64,000 nucleotides of DNA from Gorillibacterium massiliense (GCF_000455485.1 NZ_CBQR020000036.1:62001-126000), one strand, 5' to 3'; counted from the first letter of the stretch, positions 49,225 through 58,896 are shown. The notes: generated from the sequence alone by a model not told the origin. Program-made: numbers and translations.

Positions 49225-50670
49225 ATGGCTACGATAACGGAAGCGTACGTCGACAGCTTGGCGCCGAATGCCGGTGCGATCAAGAACGGACGTGACTTGG
49301 TCAAGAAGAATAGTTTTCCCCAGTTGCATGAAACCGAAGATGGGGTCTTGTTGTTCGGAGAATGCGCAGGAAGCGGAAAAGAGCCGTACCGATGCTCCGT
49401 GGATTTCGTGAACGAGGCGAATCCGGTTTTCCGATGTACCTGCCCAAGTAGGCAATTTCCATGCAAGCACACGCTGGGCCTTCTCTATGCCCGCGCATTG
49501 GGCAAGACCTTCGCGCGAGCGGACATCCCTCAAGATATTGTCGAGAAACGTGACAAAGCGGAGAAGCGCGAGGAAAAGAAAAAGGAAGCGGCCGCGGTGC
49601 CGCCAGAAGAAGCGTCGAAAGTGAAGCGCAAGGTGAACAAGTCTGCCCTCGCCAAGAAGATAGCCGTCCAGTTGGACGGTCTCGCTACCTTGGAAAAGCT
49701 CGTGCTGCAGCTGACGCAATCCGGTCTGGGAAGCGTGGACAAGAAGACGCTGCAAATGGTCGAAGAGCAGGCGAAGCAGCTTGGCAACCACTACATTCCG
49801 GGGGCGCAGGCTGGTCTTAGGGAGTTCGTGATGACGATGCAAACGGAGGGAGATAAAGAAGCGGTCTACACGGCTGCCATGGAGCAACTCGTTATCCTGC
49901 GGGCTTTGACCAAGAAGGGTAAAAGTTATTTGGAGCAGCGGGCGGCGCAGCCGGAAATGCCGATGGATACGGAAACGACGCTAGAGGAGCAATTGGGCCA
50001 TGCATGGCAACTGGCTGAGCTGCAGGAATACGGGCGTGTGGAATCGGACGCGGAGCTTCTTCAGCTTGCGTTCACATCCTATACGGATCAAGCACGTGGC
50101 GAATTCGCGGATACGGGATGGTGGGTCGATCTGCGGAACGGCGCTATACGTGTGACCCGTCATTTACGGCCCTTTCGCGCGGCTCGAGCGCTTCGGGAGG
50201 AGGATACGTTCCAAGCTGTCGTGAAAGCCACGGAGCTGTTCGTTTATCCGGGTGAACTTGGTGCAAGAGTGCGATGGGAGACGGCAACATTCCGCGAAAC
50301 GGAAGAGTCGGACTACGGCAGGGTCAAATCGGTAGCGGCGGCTTCGTTTCCGGAAGTGATCAAACAAGTGAAGAACGTCATCAAAAATCCTTTGGCGGAT
50401 AAAAAACCCGTGATGCTGGTCGCGTTTCAATCCATCGAGAGAATCGGGGATAGCTTTATCCTTCGAGATGCGCTGGGAAAGCAGCTTCCGCTCACGGATT
50501 TCGCGGAGAACGGAAGGCCGACGACTCCGTTGATTTCCCTACTCGGGGACGAAGAACGGAAGGATCAAGCCGGACTTGTCATGTTCAGGCATGATCCGGG
50601 CGATAACCGTCTGGGCGTCCAATTATTAAGTATCGTTACGGATAGCCGAATCGTTCGGCTGCTGTATTAA
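49225..50670 (+). CDS. SWIM zinc finger protein of a MoxR/vWA module
   Basis: The ATG at 49225 lies 7 bases after GAGG. The 481-residue protein carries a SWIM motif near the N-terminus: C71-x-C73-x6-C80-x-H82 in FRCTCPSRQFPCKH. A charged, Lys/Glu/Ala-rich linker follows (about 105-150), then a large helical and beta region without known domain. SWIM fingers bind DNA or proteins. It is the first gene of a five-gene operon with DUF5691-like, MoxR, DUF5682 and vWA genes. In actinobacteria and other phyla the same set occurs, so these proteins probably work together. Confidence 0.88.
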   Translation: MATITEAYVDSLAPNAGAIKNGRDLVKKNSFPQLHETEDGVLLFGECAGSGKEPYRCSVDFVNEANPVFRCTCPSRQFPCKHTLGLLYARALGKTFARADIPQDIVEKRDKAEKREEKKKEAAAVPPEEASKVKRKVNKSALAKKIAVQLDGLATLEKLVLQLTQSGLGSVDKKTLQMVEEQAKQLGNHYIPGAQAGLREFVMTMQTEGDKEAVYTAAMEQLVILRALTKKGKSYLEQRAAQPEMPMDTETTLEEQLGHAWQLAELQEYGRVESDAELLQLAFTSYTDQARGEFADTGWWVDLRNGAIRVTRHLRPFRAARALREEDTFQAVVKATELFVYPGELGARVRWETATFRETEESDYGRVKSVAAASFPEVIKQVKNVIKNPLADKKPVMLVAFQSIERIGDSFILRDALGKQLPLTDFAENGRPTTPLISLLGDEERKDQAGLVMFRHDPGDNRLGVQLLSIVTDSRIVRLLY

Positions 50671-50681
50671 GGAGAGACGAT

Positions 50682-52553
50682 ATGAGTGTAGACATTTTGT
50701 TCGATCTGCAGCAAGAGACGCGGCGCCTATTCATAGCCGGGAGTGCGATGGCTGCAGGCGATCTTCGGCTGACTAAGATATTGCCTTCCCTTCGGAAGCT
50801 GGGCGAGTCCGCTCCCGTGTTCAAGCGTCTCGCGGATGCGGTCGACGAACTGCTAACGGCGGATTGGGAAGAGAGCGCCGCGAAACTGCTGGAACTTGGC
50901 ACGCTTCTCAGCGCTGTTTTATATACGCAAGGCAAAACGGAGACAGCAGGGGAATCGCAACCGGTTGAAGGAACCCCAATCGGGTTTAAAACGGATGTTC
51001 CGTACCGCAAGCTGCACCCGCTTATCGAGGCGCTAACGACCAAAGGACAAGGACGTTTGGAACAGCTTAGGGCTGCTTTCGAAGACGGAAGCTTCCTTGA
51101 TTTACGCGCAATCCCAGCCGTATGCTCGGCTCTGGACGAAAGCTATTCGGAGATTCCGGACTTCGTTCAAGAGAAGATGATTCCCGCTTTCGGAAGAGAT
51201 GCGGTTCCCGTCTTAAGGAGCCAATTGAACCTGCAAGGCGGCAAAGGCGATGGCAGAAGACTCCTGCTCCTTCATTGTCAACTCGGAGGATCCATGATTG
51301 AACTCGTCACGGAATCAGCCGTTTCCGGTTCACCGGAAGTCAAGATCGCGGCGATCTCGATTCTGGGCGAATACCCTGAACAGGAACCGTTATTGTTGGA
51401 GCTTAGCCTGGAAAAGCGCAAAGAGGTTCGTATCGCAGTTTATTTCTCATTGGCGAAGGTTGGAACAGGCCCAGCCTTTCAACAATTGTATAAAGCGGCG
51501 ACTTCGAAAGATCGCGAGCTTGCAGTCGAACCGATCAAGATGAGCGAGTCTCCCGAGCTGTTGGTACGAATCATCAATTATGGCGAAGAGGCGTTGAAGC
51601 GTTATTCTAATTTGGAAGGAAGCGATAAAAACGAAGCGGTGGAACAGATCCGCATCGTCATCCGCTGCTTGGAGGGATCAGGCAAACGAATGGCCGCAGA
51701 AGCCTATCCGTTCTTGTGGAAACTCTTATCCACTGACGCTTTTCTCGTGCAGGAGACAGAGACCGTGCAGGAAGCGGCAGCAGAGCTGCTTCTTGAGCTG
51801 GATATACCGGAGGCTGACCGATTCGCTGTCGAGCTCGGCGATAACGGGAAGGGGCCTTTCATCCGTCATGGTTTCTGTGCCGCCAACAAGCTGATGGCAC
51901 CGGCTGATGTCTATCTTCGCTTCGCTGGCGTTTTAAGCAGCGGAAAATCTAAAGTAGCGAAGGAGTTGCTCGTTGCGATCCGAGGGCTGGCCGCAAATCA
52001 ATTGCAGGCAGACGAGGAGCAAGACGGATTAAGAGCCGTTTCCGAGGCGGCATGGGATCCCCGTTGGATAAGGCAGTTCATCCGATTGGATCAGCCCGAT
52101 TTGGTTTGCCTATTCGCTCAACGCTCTGACCCGGAGATTACGGATTTCTTATCCTCAAAATTGAAAGATACCCAAATCAATGACCGGAACGTAATGGACA
52201 TGCTGCTAACCCTTTTTCGAATTCGGTTCAATAAAGCTCCTGAACTTCTCATGGGAATCCTAGAGAAGAGTTCCGCCCGTAGCTTGTATTACCTCAATTG
52301 GAAATTAAAGCAACTTATTGCCAATATGCCGAGAGCCTATGCGCCTCGACTTCGAGCATTCGCAGAGCAATTGGCTTACGAGTCCGTGCGCAATGAGATG
52401 ATGCCTATCGTTGAAGCATTGGAAGAAAAGCAGATGATACAAACGAAGAGAGTGGAAGGAGCCTATGGGGATGGATCAAAAACAAGATGTCTTAAGATTG
52501 CCGGCAGAAAAGCTGTACGCGAAAGAGCTTGCGGCGCTAAGGGAAGCGGATAA
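50682..52553 (+). CDS. DUF5691-like helical repeat protein
   Basis: The 623-residue protein follows the SWIM gene by 11 bases, with AGGAGAGACG as ribosome site. It is almost all helical with HEAT-like repeats, for example PEVKIAAISILGEYPEQEP and KEVRIAVYFSLAKVGTGPAF. Its place between SWIM and MoxR genes fits the DUF5691 family. Its C-terminal 28 codons overlap the next gene by 83 bases, an unusually long overlap; the tail (KTRCLKIAGRKAVRERACG) is compositionally odd. The natural end may differ in relatives. It is likely an adaptor or scaffold. Confidence 0.8.
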   Translation: MSVDILFDLQQETRRLFIAGSAMAAGDLRLTKILPSLRKLGESAPVFKRLADAVDELLTADWEESAAKLLELGTLLSAVLYTQGKTETAGESQPVEGTPIGFKTDVPYRKLHPLIEALTTKGQGRLEQLRAAFEDGSFLDLRAIPAVCSALDESYSEIPDFVQEKMIPAFGRDAVPVLRSQLNLQGGKGDGRRLLLLHCQLGGSMIELVTESAVSGSPEVKIAAISILGEYPEQEPLLLELSLEKRKEVRIAVYFSLAKVGTGPAFQQLYKAATSKDRELAVEPIKMSESPELLVRIINYGEEALKRYSNLEGSDKNEAVEQIRIVIRCLEGSGKRMAAEAYPFLWKLLSTDAFLVQETETVQEAAAELLLELDIPEADRFAVELGDNGKGPFIRHGFCAANKLMAPADVYLRFAGVLSSGKSKVAKELLVAIRGLAANQLQADEEQDGLRAVSEAAWDPRWIRQFIRLDQPDLVCLFAQRSDPEITDFLSSKLKDTQINDRNVMDMLLTLFRIRFNKAPELLMGILEKSSARSLYYLNWKLKQLIANMPRAYAPRLRAFAEQLAYESVRNEMMPIVEALEEKQMIQTKRVEGAYGDGSKTRCLKIAGRKAVRERACGAKGSG

Positions 52554-53562
52554 GGATGCTAGACCCGCAGGGTGGCAATTGTCGCCCAAAGCGGTTCTGA
52601 CATACATCACGGGAGGCAAAGCGGGCGATGCGATCATTACGCCGAAATATATCGGTAACAAGCGGCTTGTCGAGATGGCGATCGCAACGCTGCTGACCGA
52701 CCGGGCGCTGCTTTTGATCGGAGAACCGGGTACGGCCAAGTCTTGGTTGTCGGAAAATTTGACCGCCGCCATTCATGGCGACTCCTCGAAAGTCATTCAA
52801 GGAACGGCCGGCACAACTGAAGAGCATGTTCGCTACTCCTGGAACTATGCGCTGCTGCTCGCACAAGGGCCTACGGAACAGGCGCTGATTCGCAGCCCGA
52901 TCTTCCGCGCGATGGAGTGCGGCGGTATCGCACGCTTCGAGGAGATATCTCGCTGTGCGTCAGAAGTGCAGGATGCGCTGATTTCCATCCTGTCCGAGAA
53001 GGCGATCGCCATTCCCGAGTTGAACCGTGAGATGGCGGCAGAGCGGGGATTCTCGATCATTGGGACTGCTAATACGCGCGACCGGGGCGTAAACGAGATG
53101 TCGGCAGCTCTTAAAAGAAGATTTAATATCATCGTTCTGCCTGCGCCGTCCAGTTTGGAGATGGAGATTGATATCGTAAGAAGGCGGGTTGGCGAGATCT
53201 CCGCCAGTTACCAATTACGCGCATCTCAGCCCGATGAGGAGACGGTCCGTAAGGTCGTCACGATTTTCCGGGAGCTTAGAAGCGGACTTACGTTGGACGG
53301 CAAGGAAAAAGTGAAGGCTCCGACCGGCGTTATTTCGACAGCCGAAGCAATCTCGCTTTTGACCGGCAGTATGGCGCTGGCGGGCAGCTTTGGTGACGGT
53401 AAGGTCAGCGACGAAGACGTGGCGGCAGGCTTACAGGGGGCCATCGTGAAGGACGAGGAGAAAGATCAGGCCGCTTGGAAGGAGTATTTGGAGAACGTGA
53501 TGAAAAAACGGGGTGCCTCATGGCGGAGTCTGTACGGTGCATGCTCGGAGATCAACGGGTGA
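52471..53562 (+). CDS. MoxR-type AAA+ ATPase
   Basis: The ATG at 52471 lies 9 bases after AAGGAG; an ATG at 52465 is closer. The 363-residue protein has Walker A GEPGTAKS (84-91), Walker B in GGIARFEEIS (151-160), and sensor 1 in IIGTANTRDRGVNEM, followed by an arginine-rich lid region. MoxR ATPases act with vWA proteins to remodel or activate targets, often by inserting a metal cofactor or changing a protein complex. Here the partner vWA gene is two genes downstream. It overlaps both neighbours, showing tight coupling. Confidence 0.92.
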   Translation: MDQKQDVLRLPAEKLYAKELAALREADKDARPAGWQLSPKAVLTYITGGKAGDAIITPKYIGNKRLVEMAIATLLTDRALLLIGEPGTAKSWLSENLTAAIHGDSSKVIQGTAGTTEEHVRYSWNYALLLAQGPTEQALIRSPIFRAMECGGIARFEEISRCASEVQDALISILSEKAIAIPELNREMAAERGFSIIGTANTRDRGVNEMSAALKRRFNIIVLPAPSSLEMEIDIVRRRVGEISASYQLRASQPDEETVRKVVTIFRELRSGLTLDGKEKVKAPTGVISTAEAISLLTGSMALAGSFGDGKVSDEDVAAGLQGAIVKDEEKDQAAWKEYLENVMKKRGASWRSLYGACSEING

Positions 53563-55847
53563 GCGGGGAGCGGGAACCCCATTATTTCGGCATTCGGCAT
53601 TTGTCTCCAGCCGGAGCTTATCATCTTCTCTCGCTTCTTGACGAGGTAAAGCCGACAGCCGTACTGATCGAAGGGCCAAGCGATGCCGGCGAGTTGGCTA
53701 ACCAGCTTGTGTCCCGCGGTGTCGTGCCTCCGGTCGCCTTGCTGGCCTATACGGAACAATTGCCCGTGCGAACGGTGTTATATCCGTTTGCCGATTACTC
53801 GCCCGAGTACCAAGCGCTTAAGTGGGCAAATCAGAATGGAACACATATCGATTTGATCGATCTGCCCACGGAAGTATCCCTTGCTCAGCTCGAACGTAAA
53901 AGGAGATCTTCATCGCCGATCGAAGAAGAGCGGCCGGATTTGTATATGCGGATCGCAGAGCTTTCGGGTGAGCCGGATTACGAAGCTTATTGGGAACGCC
54001 ATTTCGAGCATTGTCTTGAGCCAGGTGTCTATCGAAGCGCCATCGCACACTTTTCCTCGGAGATGCGGGCCTTGACGGAAGAAGATGAGTTTCGGCTCTC
54101 TCCAAAGGAATGGGCTTATAACGAGATTCGCGAATCCCACATGCGGCGTAAGATCCGGGATACTATCGAAGCCGGTCACTTACCTGAGAAGATCGTGGTC
54201 ATTACAGGGGCGCACCATACGTCAGCCCTATCTTTGAAGTTTCCCGTAATGATGGACGAGGAGCTTGCGCTCCTGCCTCGAGTATCGACAAGAATGACGG
54301 TCATGCCCTATTCGTATTACAAGCTCTCCTCGCATTCCGGCTACGGAGCGGGCAACATGGCGCCTGCCTATTTTGAACTGCTCTGGCAGTGCATACGGCA
54401 AAGGGAACCGGATCGGCTCCCGGCGTTGTATATGTCCTCGGTCGCGACGCGGCTGCGGGAACAGGGAACATGGCGTTCGACCGCATCCGTCATCGAGGGC
54501 GTGCGGCTTGCCGAAGCATTGGCATCTTTGCACGATGGCGTTCGTCCAACCTTGAAGGATCTGCGAGACGCAGCGACAATCCTGTACGGTCACGGGGAAT
54601 ACTCGGTTATCGTGGAGGCGCTGGCGAAGACGGATATCGGCACTGCCATCGGAAGCTTGCCCGAAGGTGTAAGCCAGACTCCTGTACAGGATGATCTTAA
54701 TCGGGAATTGAAGCGGCTGAAGCTCGAGAAATACAAAACGCTGGTCGCCTCGGATTTGGATCTGGATTTGCGGGAGAACCGCCAGGTCAAATCGGAGGAG
54801 TCAGCCTTTCTCGATCTGAATCGGTCTATTCTGCTCCACCGGCTGGCCGTATTGGGAATCCGGTTCGCACGCAAACATCACTCGCGTCAGACGGACGCTA
54901 CCTGGGCGGAGCATTGGGTGCTTCAATGGTCGCCGGAAGCAGAGATCGAAACCGTCGAATCCACGCTTAAAGGAGAGACCGTCGAGCTTGCCGCTGCTTA
55001 TGTCATTCACGAGGAACTGCTGGTATGCGCCGATATCTCGGAAGCGGCGAAGATAATCCGCCGCTCCGGCGAGTGCGGACTTCCGCAAGTCGCCGGCCAA
55101 GCGGTAGCCGTACTGCAGCAGCTAGCCGTCGATGCCGGTAACTTTGCTCAAATCGCGGAGACAGTCCTAGAGCTATCCATCCTGCTTCAATATGGCTCTG
55201 TTCGCCGAATCGATACGGAAGCTTATCTTCCGATTATGAGGCAGCTTTTCCTGCGGGGCTGTCTGATGCTGGTCGAGGCTTCCGGCTGCAATGATGATGC
55301 AGCGGCCGATATGATTACCTCGATTCATGCCATGAACGCCGTTGCGCAAGAGCATTATGCGGAAGTTGATGAGGCGCTTTGGTTATCCAAACTAAAGGAG
55401 CTTGCTGCTCGGGACGATCGAAACGCGAAGCTGTCGGGCTATGCTTTCTCCATCGTGCTGGAACGAAACATTGCCGGTGAAGAGGATTGTGCGCGTGAAG
55501 TAGCTCGCAGATTGTCGCCGGGTATTCCGGCCGATCTGGGCGCGGGTTGGTTCGAAGGGTTATCCATGCGCAATCGGTATGCTCTGTTATCGCGGGATTA
55601 TTTATGGCGGCACTTGGACGCATATATTCGAGATTTGGAGGCGGAGCCGTTCAAGCGCTCGCTCGTCTTCTTGCGCCGTGCGTTCGGCACCTTCGAACCG
55701 CGGGAGAAAGCGAGTATTGCTGAACTGCTCGGAGATATCTGGGGAACGGGAGCGGAAGCTTCCGGCGAAGCTCTGCAGCGCCAGCTTAGCGAGGAAGAAA
55801 AGGAGAAACTCGATGAACTTAATGATTTTGACTTCGGAGATCTATAG
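53520..55847 (+). CDS. DUF5682-family protein
   Basis: The ATG at 53520 overlaps the MoxR gene by 43 bases. The 775-residue protein starts with YFGIRHLSPAGAYHLLSLLD and TAVLIEGPSD, then has VVITGAHHTSALSL further on. These conserved His and Glu motifs resemble the GxxH and E motifs of the TraB/EreA/ChaN hydrolase superfamily; I infer a distant link only. The rest is a helical C-terminal region (about 400-775). The family occurs in MoxR/vWA modules. It may be the effector or enzyme that the MoxR-vWA pair controls. Confidence 0.82.
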   Translation: MAESVRCMLGDQRVSGEREPHYFGIRHLSPAGAYHLLSLLDEVKPTAVLIEGPSDAGELANQLVSRGVVPPVALLAYTEQLPVRTVLYPFADYSPEYQALKWANQNGTHIDLIDLPTEVSLAQLERKRRSSSPIEEERPDLYMRIAELSGEPDYEAYWERHFEHCLEPGVYRSAIAHFSSEMRALTEEDEFRLSPKEWAYNEIRESHMRRKIRDTIEAGHLPEKIVVITGAHHTSALSLKFPVMMDEELALLPRVSTRMTVMPYSYYKLSSHSGYGAGNMAPAYFELLWQCIRQREPDRLPALYMSSVATRLREQGTWRSTASVIEGVRLAEALASLHDGVRPTLKDLRDAATILYGHGEYSVIVEALAKTDIGTAIGSLPEGVSQTPVQDDLNRELKRLKLEKYKTLVASDLDLDLRENRQVKSEESAFLDLNRSILLHRLAVLGIRFARKHHSRQTDATWAEHWVLQWSPEAEIETVESTLKGETVELAAAYVIHEELLVCADISEAAKIIRRSGECGLPQVAGQAVAVLQQLAVDAGNFAQIAETVLELSILLQYGSVRRIDTEAYLPIMRQLFLRGCLMLVEASGCNDDAAADMITSIHAMNAVAQEHYAEVDEALWLSKLKELAARDDRNAKLSGYAFSIVLERNIAGEEDCAREVARRLSPGIPADLGAGWFEGLSMRNRYALLSRDYLWRHLDAYIRDLEAEPFKRSLVFLRRAFGTFEPREKASIAELLGDIWGTGAEASGEALQRQLSEEEKEKLDELNDFDFGDL

Positions 55848-55850
55848 CCT

Positions 55851-57089
55851 ATGACGACGATGGATTCGGAACAGTTAAAGCGTTGGCGGCTAATCTTAGG
55901 AGCCGCAGCGGATGAAAAGCTGCAAGCGGTAAGCGGCACGGTGATGAACGCGCACCTACTTGACGAAGATAGTTTGCTGATGGACGAGGCTTTAGCCGCG
56001 ATATACGACGGAACAAGCGGCGATTTTGGAGTCAGCGGAGGATCGGGAACGGGGAAGGGGAGTGCTGGAGGCGGTCCGAGATCGGCCGGTCTTGGCTCCT
56101 CCTCACCGAAATTGGCGAAGTGGCTCGGTGACGTGCGCTCTTTTTTTCCATCGGATATCGTTTCGGTTATTCAAGCGGATGCCGTTCAGCGCAAAGGATT
56201 GACGAGGCTGCTGTTCGAACCGGAGCTGCTTTCGCAGGTGAAGCCGGATATTGGAATGGTGGCCACCTTAATGTCCCTCAGTGGGCAAATTCCGGAACGG
56301 ACGAAAGAGACGGCACGAGCCCTTGTTCGGGAAGTTGTCGATGAAATCGTGCGGAGGCTTGCCAACGAACTAACCCGTGCGGTGACAGGAGCTCTCAACC
56401 GAAGAAGGCATTCCCCACTGCCATCGCTGACTGGACTCGATTGGGACAAGACCATACGAACAAATTTGAAGCATTACGACACGGAGCGCAAGCTGATCAT
56501 ACCGGAGAAAGTCTATTTCTTTGATCGTGCGCGCAAAAGCAAGGAATGGACGGTCATTCTCGATATCGATCAGAGCGGGTCGATGGCGAGTTCCGTTATC
56601 TATGCTTCTATTGCCGGTTCTATTTTCGCAAGTATGCCGTCGCTCCATACTCATGTTGTCGCTTTCGATACGGAAGTCGTCGATCTCAGCGAGGCGTGTG
56701 AGAATGATCCGGTGGATCTTCTGTTCGGCATTCAATTGGGTGGAGGGACGGATATTAATAAATCCGTCGCCTATTGCGAATCTTTCGTTACAGAGCCGAA
56801 GAAGACGATTTTCCTGCTTATATCGGATCTTTACGAAGGCGGCAACCGAACGGAAATGATCCGCAGGTTGAGAGAAATGCATGAATCCGGCGTCCGAACG
56901 ATCTGTTTGCTAGCACTCTCGGATGACGGTATTCCATCGTATGATGAAGAAGTCGCGCGGAAGCTCTCACAATTCGGCATTCCTTGTTTCGGTTGTTCAC
57001 CGGATAAACTGCCGGAGCTCATCGAAGGCGCTTTGAAGGGGATGGATCTTCAGCAACTGGCGGAGCGCTTGATGAAAGCTAAGGGATGA
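55851..57089 (+). CDS. vWA-domain protein, CoxE-like partner of MoxR
   Basis: The 412-residue protein starts three bases after the DUF5682 stop. Residues 1-215 are helical with a Gly/Ser-rich linker (57-90). The C-terminal vWA domain (about 230-400) has a full MIDAS: D240-x-S-x-S244 in LDIDQSGSM, threonine in GGGTDINK and aspartate in LLISDLYEGG. CoxE-like vWA proteins act as the adaptor that links MoxR ATPases to their targets through a bound metal ion. It is the last gene of the operon and is followed by a terminator. Confidence 0.9.
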   Translation: MTTMDSEQLKRWRLILGAAADEKLQAVSGTVMNAHLLDEDSLLMDEALAAIYDGTSGDFGVSGGSGTGKGSAGGGPRSAGLGSSSPKLAKWLGDVRSFFPSDIVSVIQADAVQRKGLTRLLFEPELLSQVKPDIGMVATLMSLSGQIPERTKETARALVREVVDEIVRRLANELTRAVTGALNRRRHSPLPSLTGLDWDKTIRTNLKHYDTERKLIIPEKVYFFDRARKSKEWTVILDIDQSGSMASSVIYASIAGSIFASMPSLHTHVVAFDTEVVDLSEACENDPVDLLFGIQLGGGTDINKSVAYCESFVTEPKKTIFLLISDLYEGGNRTEMIRRLREMHESGVRTICLLALSDDGIPSYDEEVARKLSQFGIPCFGCSPDKLPELIEGALKGMDLQQLAERLMKAKG

Positions 57090-57202
57090 GAATCGGATAA
57101 CAGATAAAGTCGCGGTCATCTATTGATCACCCATGTCACTTCAGAAACACACAAGGAAAGTATGGTCTCTAAAACAGTGCTTCCTAATAATTAATAAATC
57201 TA

Positions 57203-57248
57203 GAAGGCCCAGCGTGTATGTAAATCGCACACACAAGGGCTTTTTTTA
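57203..57248 (+). terminator. Terminator of the MoxR/vWA operon
   Basis: AAGGCCC and GGGCTTTTTTT enclose an inner GTGT/ACAC stem. The run of seven T residues is typical. Confidence 0.78.
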
Positions 57249-57396
57249 TTAGGGAGAATATCTATTTTTTAATAAGGAAAACTCACTCACTATAATGTGA
57301 TACATATAATGGTGTTGTCAGGTGACAAGAACATAGGCCGAATCAGTTCCGCGTAATAAAGGTTATACCAAAATCACTGCGTTGACGAAATACCGA

Positions 57397-57421
57397 GGGC
57401 GTGAGCAATCACGTCCTTTTT
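57397..57421 (+). terminator. Terminator-like hairpin in a gene-poor gap
   Basis: GGGCGTGA (57397-57404) pairs with TCACGTCC (57409-57416) with one wobble, then TTTTT. The gap 57090-57618 has no convincing gene; an 80-codon frame starting inside this hairpin is rejected. Confidence 0.75.
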
Positions 57422-57618
57422 GTGGTGAAAAATGGACTTTTTCAGAAAATCGCGAAGAATGAACCTTCGACTAGGCACAAGCATAGTATGAAAAGTAATT
57501 ATTATGATTTGCGGAGGTCATATCCGTTCGTGTGTCCAGGCATTAGATGGTTAAGAGTTTCAAATCCTTATGGAAATCGCACGGTACTATTCTTGTTTTT
57601 GAAAAGGAGAGCAATATC

Positions 57619-58398
57619 ATGCAATATCCAGTCCGAAATCTAAATTCGGGATTTCTAATTGATCAAACAACTGGTTTTTCCAGAAACATATATTTATTAG
57701 ACTTTAAGCAAGGCGATGTAAACGGAGATGGTATCGTAGATAACATCTATTTATACGGCAATAAACCCGACGGACCATCTGGAGTATTTGCTGACAATAT
57801 TACACTTAGCATCCAAGATGGATTTTCTAAACAGCATACAACCCTTAATCTTGAGTCCAACTCTGGATATAATGCCAGGCTTTTTCTTGGGGATTTTAAC
57901 AAGGATCACATAAGCGACATTTTTATTAGCATTGATTCTGGCGGAAGTGGAGGATATGGAATTTTCTATATCTATTCATTTAAGAATAACCATGCACGTA
58001 TATTGTTCGATTTTAACCAATTCAATCAAGATCATAAATTCAAAGTGAATTATGAAGATTTTTATAAGGTGAGTGTGAGCAGTCCTGAACTCGACGTGCT
58101 TTTCATGATCGATATAAGCAACAAAGGCCCTGATTATTTAACGCAATATTACAATGAAAATGGAAAACTAAAACATCCAGTCAGTGGCGAGGTTCTAGCT
58201 TTAGGAGGTTTATTTCCGATCGTTACAAACACTAAAAGTATGAGCTATGATTTACTGGCTTTGCAGCGAATTATTGGAACATCAAATGCTGATACTTTAG
58301 GTTTTGTCGAAACCCTTTTGACATGGAACGGAAAAAAATTTATTTCCTCAAGAATGACGGTTGCGATATTTAGTACAAAGCTAATTGCACTTTATTAG
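57619..58398 (+). CDS. FG-GAP/VCBS repeat-type protein
   Basis: The ATG at 57619 follows AAAAGGAGA. The 259-residue protein has two calcium-loop-like repeats, GDVNGDGIVDNIYLYG (about 33-48) and GDFNKDHISDIFISIDSGG (about 93-111), as in FG-GAP/VCBS beta-propeller proteins. No signal peptide is evident. Related Bacillales proteins of this size are often spore-associated or surface proteins, but that is from memory and uncertain. It stands alone. Confidence 0.7.
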   Translation: MQYPVRNLNSGFLIDQTTGFSRNIYLLDFKQGDVNGDGIVDNIYLYGNKPDGPSGVFADNITLSIQDGFSKQHTTLNLESNSGYNARLFLGDFNKDHISDIFISIDSGGSGGYGIFYIYSFKNNHARILFDFNQFNQDHKFKVNYEDFYKVSVSSPELDVLFMIDISNKGPDYLTQYYNENGKLKHPVSGEVLALGGLFPIVTNTKSMSYDLLALQRIIGTSNADTLGFVETLLTWNGKKFISSRMTVAIFSTKLIALY

Positions 58399-58545
58399 CA
58401 TCATTCGGCAGATATGCCGCAGATAGCCTTTCTTATAGGAGCAGCCGACGGTTGGATTGATTATAATTAATCTTTCCATAGATTGTGGATGATCTTAATG
58501 TTATGATTATATTGTTATAAAATAAAATGTAACGAGGTGAGGACA

Positions 58546-58593
58546 ATGAAAACAAAAAATATACGTCCTATCCTCATGTTTCTTTTTAGTTAA
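58546..58593 (+). CDS. Leader peptide before the ABC-class ATPase
   Basis: GAGGTGAGGA directly precedes ATG, opening a 15-codon ORF, MKTKNIRPILMFLFS, followed by TAA. A terminator lies 18 bases beyond its stop. Codons 8-10 (CCTATCCTC, 58567-58575) can pair with GAGGGTAGG (58619-58627) in the terminator. This layout matches ribosome-controlled attenuation upstream of resistance genes. Confidence 0.65.
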   Translation: MKTKNIRPILMFLFS

Positions 58594-58611
58594 TTTTTTT
58601 ACGAGTCCATT

Positions 58612-58650
58612 AGGCTCTGAGGGTAGGATTCACTCTCAGGGCTTTTATAT
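58612..58650 (+). promoter_or_regulatory. Attenuator hairpin
   Basis: AGGCTCTGAG (58612-58621) pairs with CTCAGGGCTT (58635-58644) with two wobbles, followed by TTATATTT. The competing partner for its 5' side lies in the leader ORF. Stalling or speed of the ribosome on the leader should decide which forms. Confidence 0.65.
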
Positions 58651-58690
58651 TTAGTCAGAAGGAACGTTTATGCGCTCTTTCTGGTCTATG

Positions 58691-58722
58691 ACAGCCACTT
58701 ATGGAGTGGCTGTTATTTTTTT
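58691..58722. terminator. Second terminator in the leader region
   Basis: ACAGCCACT (58691-58699) pairs perfectly with AGTGGCTGT (58705-58713), then TATTTTTTT. It lies between the leader and the ATPase gene. It could be a second attenuator or a terminator of a leftward ORF that ends here. Confidence 0.8.
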
Positions 58723-58896
58723 GGCCAAAAGGTTGGTCAAGTCAATAATAACTCGATTTGGGGGAATAGGTATTGAACTTGAATTACTTAGGATGGAATC
58801 CGTTTCGTCATTACCCTGATCCAAAGGATAAGGGGCCACCTTCTTGAGATATCGTTTCCACTTCGGCCTCGTTTCCCAATATTCGCCGCTTTCCAA
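58699..58896 (-). CDS. Possible small leftward protein, 65 residues
   Basis: The frame reads ESGEYWETRPKWKRYLKKVA near the start and ends KKITATP inside the terminator stem. It looks protein-like but starts with TTG and has no clear ribosome site. If it is real, it is antisense to the ATPase leader. Family not recognised. Confidence 0.32.
   Translation of the reverse strand: MESGEYWETRPKWKRYLKKVAPYPLDQGNDETDSILSNSSSIPIPPNRVIIDLTNLLAKKITATP

Noticed and set aside
57401-57643. 80-codon frame before the FG-GAP gene
   Set aside because: It starts inside a terminator stem, lacks a ribosome site and overlaps the real gene start.
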